A stretch of 36,510 nucleotides of DNA from Candidatus Aeolococcus gillhamiae (lineage in GTDB: Bacteria > Chloroflexota > Dormibacteria > Aeolococcales > Aeolococcaceae), in contig QHBU01000156.1 of the NCBI GenBank assembly GCA_003244045.1, forward strand, positions 1-36,510, read 5' to 3'. Below are positions 20,103-28,347 of the stretch, piece by piece. Below the pieces are notes generated by a model that worked only from the letters and a program-made list of their open reading frames with translations, searched no databases and had not been told where the DNA came from. The translations under genes were made by a program, and so were the position numbers. Numbering within the stretch: position 1 is the stretch's first letter; every line of letters starts with the position of its first letter.

Positions 20103-21451
20103 CACTGCAGGTCATCAACCCGGCGACCGCGCAGTCGCTGGCGGAGCTCCACCAGGCCGGCGTCGAGGAGACGGATCGCGCCGTCGCGCGTGCGGCCGCG
20201 GCCTTCCCACGCTGGCGCGCCCTTGCGCCGAACGACCGCATCCGGCTGCTGCGCCGCCTCGCCTCCCTGGTGGAGGAGCACGGCGAGGAGCTGGCCCGGC
20301 TGGAGACCCGCAATGTGGGCAAGCCGATCTCGGACTCGCGCGCCGAGGTGGGCATGGTGGCCGACGTCTTCCACTTCTACGCGGGGGCGATCGACAAGCA
20401 CCACGGCCAGACCATCCCGGTGGCGGGCGGCGTCGACATGACCTTCCACGAGCCGCTCGGCGTCGTCGGCCTGATCGTTCCCTGGAACTTTCCGCTCAAC
20501 ATCTCGAGCTGGAAGCTCGGCCCGTCGCTGGCGTGCGGCAACACCGTGGTGCTCAAACCTGCCGAGCTGACCCCAATGTCGGCGCTGCGCCTCGCCGAGC
20601 TCGCCCTGGACGCGGGGATCCCCGAGGGGGTCTTCAACGTGGTTGTCGGCCCAGGGCGCGTGGTCGGCGAGCGCCTCGTCGAGCACCCCGACGTCTCCAA
20701 GATCAGTTTCACGGGATCGACGGAGGTGGGTGCGCGCGTCATGCGCGGCGCGGCCGCCACGGTCAAGCGTGTCTCGCTGGAGCTGGGCGGGAAGTCGGCA
20801 AGTGTGGTGTTCGCTGACGCGGACATCGAGAAGGCGGCGGCGGCGGCGCCTGGCGCCGTGTTCGGCAACGCGGGTCAGGACTGCTGCGCGCGATCGCGCG
20901 TGCTCGTGCAACGCTCCGCGTACGACGCCTTCGTGACCCAGCTGGTCGAAGCGGTGGCGCGCGTCAAGGTGGGTGACCCGGAGAAGGAGGACACCGAGAT
21001 GGGCCCGCTCATCTCCGAGCAGCATCGGGAAACGGTGTCGTCATTCGTCGAGGGAACACCGCTGTTCGTGGGCAACGCTCCTGACGGCCCCGGCTTCTGG
21101 TACCCGTGTACGGTGATCGAGGCGAGCAACACGGATCGCGTCGCCCAGGAGGAGGTCTTCGGCCCCGTCCTGGCGGTGATCCCGTTCGAGGATGAGGCAG
21201 AGGCGGTGCGCATCGCCAACGACACGCCATACGGCCTCTCCGGGTCCGTGTGGACCAGGGACGGGGCGCGGGCTCTGCGCGTGGTGCGCGCCATCGACAC
21301 GGGCGTCATCTCGGTCAACGCCAACACGTCGGTGCGCGTGGCCACCCCATTCGGCGGATTCAAGCAGTCGGGTTTCGGCCGGGAGCTGGGCATGCAGGCG
21401 ATGGACGGGTACTCGGAGGTGAAGAACGTGTTCCTGGCGACGGACTCCTGA
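20099..21451 (+). CDS. NAD(P)-dependent aldehyde dehydrogenase
   Basis: This is an ALDH-superfamily enzyme that oxidises an aldehyde to the acid. It has 450 residues, slightly short of the usual 480-500. Catalytic residues are visible: N130 in PWNFPLN, E228 in SLELGGKSA, and the nucleophile C262 in NAGQDCCARSR. FTGSTEVGARVM is the nucleotide-binding loop, and EEVFGPVLAV, PFGGFKQSGFGRELG are C-terminal signatures. The operon position between the gamma-glutamyl ligase and the SDR suggests it acts on a gamma-glutamyl aminoaldehyde. It overlaps the ligase stop by 4 bp, and its own stop shares one base with the SDR ATG. Confidence 0.93.
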   Translation: MTLQVINPATAQSLAELHQAGVEETDRAVARAAAAFPRWRALAPNDRIRLLRRLASLVEEHGEELARLETRNVGKPISDSRAEVGMVADVFHFYAGAIDKHHGQTIPVAGGVDMTFHEPLGVVGLIVPWNFPLNISSWKLGPSLACGNTVVLKPAELTPMSALRLAELALDAGIPEGVFNVVVGPGRVVGERLVEHPDVSKISFTGSTEVGARVMRGAAATVKRVSLELGGKSASVVFADADIEKAAAAAPGAVFGNAGQDCCARSRVLVQRSAYDAFVTQLVEAVARVKVGDPEKEDTEMGPLISEQHRETVSSFVEGTPLFVGNAPDGPGFWYPCTVIEASNTDRVAQEEVFGPVLAVIPFEDEAEAVRIANDTPYGLSGSVWTRDGARALRVVRAIDTGVISVNANTSVRVATPFGGFKQSGFGRELGMQAMDGYSEVKNVFLATDS

Positions 21452-22218
21452 TGGGCCGACTCGACGGCAAGGTGGCGGTGATCACCGGTGCCGCCGGCGG
21501 CATCGGCCGCGAGGCGGCGCTGCTCTTCTCGGAGGAGGGCGCATCGGTGGTGGTCGCAGACGTGAGCGCCGAGAGTGGGGAGAAGACCGCGGCGGAGTGT
21601 CGTGAGGCCGTGTTCGAGAAGGTTGACGTCAGCGACGCCGGCAGTGTGGAGGCTCTGTACGACGCCGCCACGCGTCGCTTCGGCGGCGTCGACGTGCTCT
21701 ACAACAACGCCGGAATCATGCCCCCCGACGACGACTCGATCTTGACCACCGAGCCAGATGCCTGGGACCGCGTGCACGCTGTCAACGCCAGGGGCGTCTT
21801 CCTCTGCTGCAAGTTCGGCATCCCGCGGCTCCTGGACCGTGGCGGCGGCTCGGTCATCAACGTCGCCTCGTTCGTCGCGCTCATGGGCGCGGCAACGTCG
21901 CAGATCGCGTACACCGCGTCCAAGGGGGCGGTGTTGTCGATGAGCCGCGAGCTGGCGGTGCAGTTCGCACGCCGGGGGGTGCGCGTCAACGCGCTCTGCC
22001 CCGGCCCGGTGGAGACGCCATTGCTGATGCGCCTGTTCAGCGACGATCCTGCGGCGTACGAGCGCCGCCGCGTTCACCTGCCCATGGGCCGGCTGGCGAC
22101 CGCGCGAGAGATTGCCAGCGCGGCGCTCTTCCTGGCCAGCGATGAGTCGTCGTACGTCAACGGCGCCACCTTCCTGGTGGACGGTGGGCTGAGCGCGGCC
22201 TACGTGACTCCGGAGTAG
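21451..22218 (+). CDS. Short-chain dehydrogenase/reductase
   Basis: This is a classical SDR with a Rossmann fold. The track start (21250) lies inside the ALDH gene; ATG 21451 overlaps the ALDH TGA by one base and gives the standard 255 residues. The cofactor motif is TGAAGGIG (12-19), with D37 after beta-2 suggesting NAD preference, NNAG (85-88), and the catalytic S140, Y154, K158 (YTASK). The C-terminus has the usual FLASDESSYVNGATFLVDGG. As the last gene of the operon it could oxidise the alcohol group of a gamma-glutamylated amino alcohol to the aldehyde used by the ALDH. This role is inferred from context. Confidence 0.93.
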   Translation: MGRLDGKVAVITGAAGGIGREAALLFSEEGASVVVADVSAESGEKTAAECREAVFEKVDVSDAGSVEALYDAATRRFGGVDVLYNNAGIMPPDDDSILTTEPDAWDRVHAVNARGVFLCCKFGIPRLLDRGGGSVINVASFVALMGAATSQIAYTASKGAVLSMSRELAVQFARRGVRVNALCPGPVETPLLMRLFSDDPAAYERRRVHLPMGRLATAREIASAALFLASDESSYVNGATFLVDGGLSAAYVTPE

Positions 22219-22340
22219 GTGAGACGCGGCATCGGCCCGCGACGGTGGGGCAGGCATCCCCCTTGCGCAGGTGCAGGCGCCCGCGAAAAGGTGGCCCCAC
22301 CCGGTTTGCCGCGCAGGTGACGTTGACTGACACTGACGGC

Positions 22341-24479
22341 ATGGAAGCGAGCAGGACACTGCTGCAACGCCGTCCGCTCCTGGTCTGGGTCTGTCTTGTG
22401 GCGGGAGGAGCAGCCGGCGAGCTGCTGCAGATCGCCAACCACGCAACCTGGCAGTCGCCCACGCAGGGGGTGGGGCTCGGCACTCTGTTCGTGCTCACCT
22501 ACGGCCTTGCCGGCGTCCTGATCCTGTCGAGGCAGCCCGGCAACCAGGTCGGCAGGATCTTCCTGTACCTCACCGTGGGGGCGTTGATCACGCAGCTCAC
22601 CAGTGAGTACGCGATCTACGCGTACCTGACGACGCGGTCAGCCCTGCCACTGCGAGAGCTGGTCGCGTGGCTCAGCCAGTGGGTGTTTTTCACCGCGTTC
22701 CCGGTGGGCCTGTCCATGGTGTTCCTGTTCTTTCCCGACGGGCTCAAGCAGGGACGCACGTGGCGGGCCGTGCTGGTGCTGGCGGTCGTGGGCAGCGCGG
22801 TTCTGACCCTCGCCTTCATGCTCACCAAGGGCCACATCGCTCCCGCCGACCGCGGCGTCGTCGGCAATCTCTTTCTCCCGGTCAACAATCCCACCGGAGT
22901 GCTGGTGGATCCCGACAATGGTATCGCCGCGATGGCACAGACAGCCGGCTGGTTCCTGTCCGGCGCCGCGCTCATCCTCGCCGTGGTGGCCGCGGTGCTG
23001 CGCCTCTTCCAGTCCAGCGGCGAGCGCAGAGAACAGCTCAAATGGGTGGGGTTCGTCGCGGCCCCGGTCGCACCCGCCTTCGCGGTGCACTTCATCGACC
23101 TCGCCGTGTTCAACGGCGCCTTCCCAGACGTGGCGGGGCCGCTCTACCTCGCCATCTTCCTGGTCGGCCTGCCCGCTGCAATGGCCGTGGCGATCCTCAA
23201 ATACCGCCTCTACGGCATCGACGTGGTCATCAGCCGCGCGCTGGTGTATTCGGCGCTCGCGCTCTTCATCACCGGCGTGTACGTCGGCATCGCCGTCGGT
23301 GTCGGAGCGATCGCCGGTGGAGGCGGCAAACCCAACCTGGCCCTGTCGATCGTGGCAACGGCCATTGTGGCAGTGGGGTTCCAACCGGTCCGTGAGCGGA
23401 TGCAGAGGGTCGCCAATCGACTTGTGTACGGTGAGCGCGCCACGCCGTACGAGGTGTTGGCGCAGTTCTCCGAGCGCGTCGCAGAGTCGTACACCACCGA
23501 GGACGTGATGCCACGCATGGCACGGGTGCTGGCCGAGGGCACCGGCGCTCAGCGTGCCGACGTCTGGCTGCGCAGCAGTGGCACGTGGCGTGAGGTCGCC
23601 GTGTGGCCGGTCGATGCCCCGCGCCGCGACGCCATGGCTGCGAAGAACGGCACGCTGCCATCCGTTGACGGAGGAGTGATCGTGCCGGTCCGCCACCAGG
23701 GCGATCTGTTGGGGGCGCTCAGCGTCGCCAAGCGGATCGGCGAAACGCTGACGCCGGTCGAGGAGAACCTGCTCTCGCACCTGGCGTCCCAGGCCGGCCT
23801 GGTGCTCAAGAACGTCGGGCTGACCGGCGACCTCCAGGCCCGCCTTGTGGATCTCCGCGCGTCGCGTCAGCGATTGGTGACCGCGCAGGACGAGGAACGG
23901 CGCCGGCTGGAGCGTAACCTCCACGACGGCGCCCAGCAGCACCTGGTGGCGCTGAAGGTGAAGATCGGCCTCGCCGAGATGCTCATGGCTCGCGATCCCG
24001 AGAAGGCGATGACGACCCTTGGTCAGCTCAAGCGCGATGCCGACGAGGCTCTCGAGACGCTCCGTGACCTGGCCCGCGGCATTTTCCCGCCGCTGCTCGC
24101 CGACAAGGGACTCGAAGTTGCCCTGCAATCGCAGGCGCGCAAGGCCACGCTGGCGGTGACGGTCCACGCGGCAGGGATCGGCCGCTACTCGCAGGAGACC
24201 GAGGCGGCGGTGTACTTCTGCTGCCTCGAGGCGCTCCAGAACATCCAGAAGTACGCTCGCGCAACAGAGGCGGTGATCCAGATGCGCGATGAGTCCGGCG
24301 AGCTGCGCTTCGAGATCACGGACGACGGCGTGGGGTTTGATGTCACCGCCACCAAGAAGGGCGCTGGGCTGGTCAACATGGCAGACCGTTTCGATGCGCT
24401 CGGTGGCGAGATCACGGTGACCTCGGCAGTGGGCAGCGGCACCACAATTGCAGGCCGGCTGCGGGTCGCGACAACATGA
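22341..24479 (+). CDS. Membrane sensor histidine kinase, NarL/DegS type, with GAF domain
   Basis: This is a predicted inner-membrane sensor kinase of 712 residues from ATG 22341; GTG 22317 (VTLTDTDGMEAS) is an alternative start, and neither has a clear Shine-Dalgarno. The N-terminal ~330 residues hold about ten hydrophobic helices with short loops. Residues about 355-500 look like a GAF domain (TEDVMPRMARVLAEGTGAQ through LLGALSVAKR). A HisKA_3 dimerisation domain follows with phospho-acceptor H528 in RRRLERNLHDGAQQHL. The HATPase_c domain has an N-box-like EALQNIQKYA and the G-boxes DDGVGFD and GAGLVNMADR. No LuxR/NarL-type response regulator is adjacent, so the partner is elsewhere. A long antisense frame over this gene is a shadow. 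Confidence 0.9.
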   Translation: MEASRTLLQRRPLLVWVCLVAGGAAGELLQIANHATWQSPTQGVGLGTLFVLTYGLAGVLILSRQPGNQVGRIFLYLTVGALITQLTSEYAIYAYLTTRSALPLRELVAWLSQWVFFTAFPVGLSMVFLFFPDGLKQGRTWRAVLVLAVVGSAVLTLAFMLTKGHIAPADRGVVGNLFLPVNNPTGVLVDPDNGIAAMAQTAGWFLSGAALILAVVAAVLRLFQSSGERREQLKWVGFVAAPVAPAFAVHFIDLAVFNGAFPDVAGPLYLAIFLVGLPAAMAVAILKYRLYGIDVVISRALVYSALALFITGVYVGIAVGVGAIAGGGGKPNLALSIVATAIVAVGFQPVRERMQRVANRLVYGERATPYEVLAQFSERVAESYTTEDVMPRMARVLAEGTGAQRADVWLRSSGTWREVAVWPVDAPRRDAMAAKNGTLPSVDGGVIVPVRHQGDLLGALSVAKRIGETLTPVEENLLSHLASQAGLVLKNVGLTGDLQARLVDLRASRQRLVTAQDEERRRLERNLHDGAQQHLVALKVKIGLAEMLMARDPEKAMTTLGQLKRDADEALETLRDLARGIFPPLLADKGLEVALQSQARKATLAVTVHAAGIGRYSQETEAAVYFCCLEALQNIQKYARATEAVIQMRDESGELRFEITDDGVGFDVTATKKGAGLVNMADRFDALGGEITVTSAVGSGTTIAGRLRVATT

Positions 24480-24547
24480 TCCAGAGGTAGCGTCGGCAAC
24501 GCGAGTGACCGCGGCCCCATGAGGGGCGGCCAGTAGTACACCGCCGC

Positions 24548-26017
24548 CTACGCCGGCGCGGCCAGCCCCGAACCACCTGTCGAGGGCGCGAGGCAGCGCC
24601 GCGTCGCTGCGTCCGCCCGTCCAGGCGACATGGCCGTCGGGCCGGACCAGCACCGCAAGCGGAGCAGCGACTGCCCCGATGACCGGCAGCACCCACTCGC
24701 CTGCATAGGACGCCTCGACCAATCGCACTCGATCGGCCCACGGCGCGATGTCAACCCCGCCGGGCTCACCCAAGTTCAGCAGCACAGGGCGCGCGTCGTG
24801 CAGCTGGGCGAAGACGCGCGTGCGGCCAGCGGCGGTCTGCACGTCGAGGTCTGGCATACGCCGACCGAGCAGTGGATGTCCTCCGCCGACGTCGTAGTGA
24901 ACGTCGAGCCCACTCAGCATCCCGGCGAGGTACCGGCGCGCCTCGTCCATGCTCAGCAGCTCACCCAGTTGCTCCCGCAACGCCTGGTGGCGATCATCGG
25001 GCGTCGCCAGTGCCACCTGCGCCATGGTGTTGTGCAACACCCGCGCACCGGCCGGATGCCGCTCGGCGTGATACGTGTCGTGCAGGCTTGCGGGTGATGT
25101 TCCCTTGACCACCTGGGCCAGTTTCCAGCCGAGATTCACCGCATCCTGCACCCCAACGTTCAGCCCCTGTCCCCCCTGTGGCGGATGCACATGCGCGGCG
25201 TCCCCGGCCAGCAGCACACGGCCCTTCCGGTAGGACACTGCCTGGCGGGTCAGGTCGCTGAAGCGCGAGATCCGGGTCGGGCTGTGCGCGCCGTAATCCG
25301 TCCCATAGATGGCGGTGAGCGCCGCACGAAGATCGTCGAGTGTCGGCTCGGTGGCGTGCTCGGCTTGCTGCTCCCTGAGTACCACGCCATACGGACTTCC
25401 CCCGATCTCCCGATTGACCGGACCGATGCCACCGCCCTCAGGACGCACACCCACCTCGGGCTCCTCGGTCATCTCGACCTCCGCGATCATCCAGCTGGTG
25501 GTCGCGTCCCAGCCAGCGAACTCGATCTCCGCCGCCTCGCGGACCACACTGCGCCCCCGTCGCAGCCGACGAGAAACCCCGCACGCAGTGAGCTGCCGTC
25601 GGCGAGCGCGACATCGACGCCCGCGTCGTCCTGCGTGAAGCCGGCAACCTCGCGGCTGCGCAGCGCCCGAACTCCGAGCTCCTCGACCCAGCCGGCCAGA
25701 ATGCGCTCGATGTCGCGCTGCCACAGGCCCAGGAGGTAGTTGTGCCGCGTGGGGAAGTCGCTGATGTCCAACCGGGTCTGCGCGTAGCCAACGCTCGGAT
25801 ACCTCTTTCCCGCAGAGACAAATCGGTCGGCAACGCCGCGCTGGTCCAACACCTCGATGGTGCGGGAGTGCAGTCCGCCGGCCCGCGACCCGTGCAGCGC
25901 TTGGCTTGCGCGTCGTTCGACGACGACAACATCGATGCCGGCCAAGGTCAGCTCCGCCGCTAACATCAGGCCGGTTGGCCCACCGCCGGCGATCACCACG
26001 TCATGTCCTGTGCTCAC
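24548..26017 (-). pseudogene. FAD-dependent aromatic-ring monooxygenase, frame broken by indels in G runs
   Basis: The N-terminal part is in one frame from GTG 26017 (STGHDVVIAGGGPTGLML, the FAD GxGxxG motif), reading to FLVGCDGG. The homologous continuation RSVVREAAEIEFAGWD is in another frame. Restoring one G in the G5 run at 25554-25558 (C5 on plus) joins them as CDGGRSVVREAA. The second part contains GRVLLAGDAAHVHPPQGGQGLN, the FAD-ribityl motif of PheA/TfdB-type monooxygenases. Near the C-terminus the frame then runs open antisense through the kinase gene, whereas removing one G from the G4 run at 24566-24569 gives RWFGLAAPA and a stop at 24548. Either this is a decaying gene or both are homopolymer sequencing errors. 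If intact it would hydroxylate an aromatic substrate using NAD(P)H. Confidence 0.8.
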
Positions 26018-26333
26018 GATTGGAAGTGAGGCAGGTCGGGGCCGCTTGCGGCAAGTCCCCACCTTGGCGGTATGCTGATGGTGGCGACAGGGCCCGATAC
26101 ACGGATTAAGGGACAGCAGCCACGGAGTCGGCTGAGGTACCGGGTAGCGCTAAGTCGCGCGCACCGCATTGCTGGCAGACGAGCCCGCGTTCTGGCCAGA
26201 CGACGACCTGCACGATGCAACCATGCCGGCGGCCCGTCGCGTCCAGCCCAGCTGCCCGCGGCGGAGTGTGGATGATGGTCCGGCAAAGAGAACGGTGCGG
26301 CCAGCGCTGGGCGTCGAAATCCGTGCCAGCCAA
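26018..26333. other. Intergenic region between monooxygenase remnant and diguanylate cyclase gene
   Basis: This stretch of 316 bp carries several small ORFs on both strands (such as 26072..26275 and 26106..26333). None has a recognisable motif or a good start signal. It should contain the promoter of the minus-strand monooxygenase and the 3' end of the cyclase transcript. I see no strong terminator or promoter. Confidence 0.4.
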
Positions 26334-27863
26334 CTACGCGGCGACCTCGCTGTACATCCCGACTCGATCCTTACCCTCGCGCTTGGCGGCGTACATCGCG
26401 ATGTCGGCGCGCCGCAGGAGTTCGTCGCACGTGTCGGCGCTGCGCTCGGAAATCGCGACCCCGACGGTGCCGCGGGTCGAGCATACGAAGCCGTCTATCA
26501 CGAGCGGTTCGCGCAGCGAGTGCAGGATCCGCCGGCCGATTGCCTCGAGTTGCGCCGCGTCTGGTGCGCGGTTGAGCAGGATCGCAAACTCGTCACCGCC
26601 TAACCGCGCCGCGACATCGTGCGGGCGCACGGCTCCCTGCAGGCGCTCGGCAACGGCGACGAGCACGCGGTCGCCGGCCCCGTGCCCGTGCGTGTCGTTG
26701 ACGGTCTTGAACTCGTCGAGGTCGATGAACATGACCACGCATGGTGTCCGGCTCGGTTTGCCCCGCTCGAGCGCATAAGCGACGGAGTCGTGGAAGAACT
26801 TGCGGTTGGGCATGCCAGTCAGCGCATCGTGATGGGCCTGATGAGCGAGGTCGCGCTCACGCGCACTGAGGCTTCGCAACAGTCGTGCGTTGTCGAGGCC
26901 CAGCAGGTACTGGCGCACCAGGACCAGGCCGATGAGGCTCAGGACCGTCCAGAAGGTGAACTCATCGATGTTGCCGGTCGTCGTCTTCTGAGCGATGGTC
27001 ACGCCCAGCGCGGCCGCCGATGGAACGTAGGGAAGCACGGCGCTGAAGCGCGACGGCAGCACCGATGGCGCTCTGCCGTGCAGCGGCCGCTGCACCGTCC
27101 TCAAGGCGCCGAGCCCGACGAGAATGTATCCGACAACCCAACCGGCGTCGAGGACATTGCCGAAGCCGTAGGTGTTGCTCGCGGTGAGGTAGGCGAACTG
27201 GCTGTCCGCGACGGCCGCTGCCATGAGGCCCGCAGCCATGAAGAGCAGCGGCGTCCGACCGGTGCGCGGCACCCGGCTCAGGCGTACCAGGATCATCGTG
27301 ACGATCGCGACGTCGCTGACCGGGTAGAGGAGGCTGAGGACCATTCCCATGGGGGAGGTCGCCCCGGCCCGGTACACCGCGCCCAGCGTCGTGTCCCAAC
27401 TGACGACCAACAGGCCAACGGCGATGAGTAGGCCATCGAGGAGAGTGCGGATGAAGGTGCGGGCTCGCTCCGAAGCGACTGGAAAGGCGAGGACGCTGCC
27501 GATGGCGAATGGCACGGCCAGCAGGTAGCCGGCGTCCGCGGCCGAGGGGAATGGCACCTGCACGCCTCGGACGATCTGGAACCAATCCCACACTGACTGG
27601 CCAAACCCCCAGGACAGCGCCGACATGGCCATGAGCGTCCACGCCAGGCGCACGCGCCCGCTGTGGCGCACCGCCGCAACGACGCACGCCGACGCGGCGA
27701 AGAATGCGGAAATTGTCTCCATGATGTTGTCGAGATAGGTATAGGCCCCGGCTCCTCCGGTCAGCAGGCCAGCTACGAAAGCAACTGAGACCGCCATTGC
27801 GACCCCGCAGGCGACTGACCACCAGCGGACGCGGAGGTTTGTTACGAGACGAGGGGCGGCCAT
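26334..27863 (-). CDS. Membrane diguanylate cyclase (GGDEF domain)
   Basis: This predicted membrane enzyme makes cyclic di-GMP from two GTP. The track start is 27986, but the first 41 codons are non-homologous; ATG 27863 (MAAPRLVTNLRVRWWSVAC) directly precedes the first membrane helix and gives 509 residues. About nine to ten hydrophobic helices span residues 10-310 and form an unassigned sensor module. The GGDEF domain starts around AHHDALTGMPNRKFFHDS. The active-site signature is intact (RLGGDEF, 422-426), and the product-inhibition I-site RPHD (413-416) is present five residues upstream. FIDLDEFKTVNDTHGHGAGD carries the metal-binding aspartate. There is no EAL domain. The gene is transcribed divergently from the secreted peptidase at 28348. 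Confidence 0.92.
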   Translation of the reverse strand: MAAPRLVTNLRVRWWSVACGVAMAVSVAFVAGLLTGGAGAYTYLDNIMETISAFFAASACVVAAVRHSGRVRLAWTLMAMSALSWGFGQSVWDWFQIVRGVQVPFPSAADAGYLLAVPFAIGSVLAFPVASERARTFIRTLLDGLLIAVGLLVVSWDTTLGAVYRAGATSPMGMVLSLLYPVSDVAIVTMILVRLSRVPRTGRTPLLFMAAGLMAAAVADSQFAYLTASNTYGFGNVLDAGWVVGYILVGLGALRTVQRPLHGRAPSVLPSRFSAVLPYVPSAAALGVTIAQKTTTGNIDEFTFWTVLSLIGLVLVRQYLLGLDNARLLRSLSARERDLAHQAHHDALTGMPNRKFFHDSVAYALERGKPSRTPCVVMFIDLDEFKTVNDTHGHGAGDRVLVAVAERLQGAVRPHDVAARLGGDEFAILLNRAPDAAQLEAIGRRILHSLREPLVIDGFVCSTRGTVGVAISERSADTCDELLRRADIAMYAAKREGKDRVGMYSEVAA

Positions 27864-28347
27864 GACCTCATGGTCAAGGCCGCCCGCAGCCGGGACTGTG
27901 GCGAAGAAGGCACAGTTGTGAGCACCAAGGGTGACACTCTGCCGATCCGGACGAAAGGAAGGCGCGAGATAGGGAATCGGCGCCACCGATTCCTGAGGCT
28001 CCGAGAAACGTCAGCCGCCAGATGCTGTGGGGACTGCTCCGGAGAGAAGGACCGTCCTTCCGGCCCAATGAAGGTCCGCGCCCAACCAAGTTGTCTCCCA
28101 CTTGCAGAGCCGAGCCGCGGCGCCTTTGGTGGCATTCACTCCGTCAGGCATGGTTGGCAACCTACCTTCAAGCGTCCCTACGCCGGTGCGCGCCCATCTG
28201 CCAGCGCCGGTGTCGAACCGGGGCGCGAGTCGTTTGGCACTGACGGACGGAGCGACGTCCGCTGTGTCATGGACGCTCACGGACGCGGTTTGTCGCAGTC
28301 CGGTGTCAGGCACGTCGCGGCGCCCTGAAGAGCGAGAGACTGCGACC
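27864..28347. other. Divergent intergenic region (diguanylate cyclase / secreted peptidase)
   Basis: This region of 484 bp lies between two divergent genes. The ORFs on it (27870..28328 +, 28102.. + upstream part, 28011..28646 -) have no recognisable motifs. Two dyads stand out: GGAATCGG-CGCCA-CCGATTCC at 27973-27993 and GAAGGAC-C-GTCCTTC at 28046-28060. I looked for cyclic di-GMP and cyclic di-AMP riboswitch landmarks and saw none. Promoters for both genes should be here, but I cannot place -35/-10 pairs with confidence. Confidence 0.45.
27973..27993. promoter_or_regulatory. Perfect 8-bp dyad upstream of the diguanylate cyclase gene (possible operator)
   Basis: GGAATCGG and CCGATTCC are perfect inverted repeats around the 5-base centre CGCCA, about 110 bp upstream of the cyclase ATG. 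The symmetry and spacing suit a dimeric regulator or an mRNA hairpin in the leader. No adjacent T-run is seen, so it is not a terminator. Confidence 0.45.

Noticed and set aside
22638-24547. Continuation of the monooxygenase reading frame antisense through the histidine kinase gene
   Set aside because: The family fold ends near RWFG. The rest is antisense to a well-supported kinase, and the missing stop is better explained by an indel in a G run.
27864-28347. Cyclic di-GMP or cyclic di-AMP riboswitch near the GGDEF/C39 genes
   Set aside because: None of the conserved core sequences of GEMM or ydaO motifs was recognisable on either strand.
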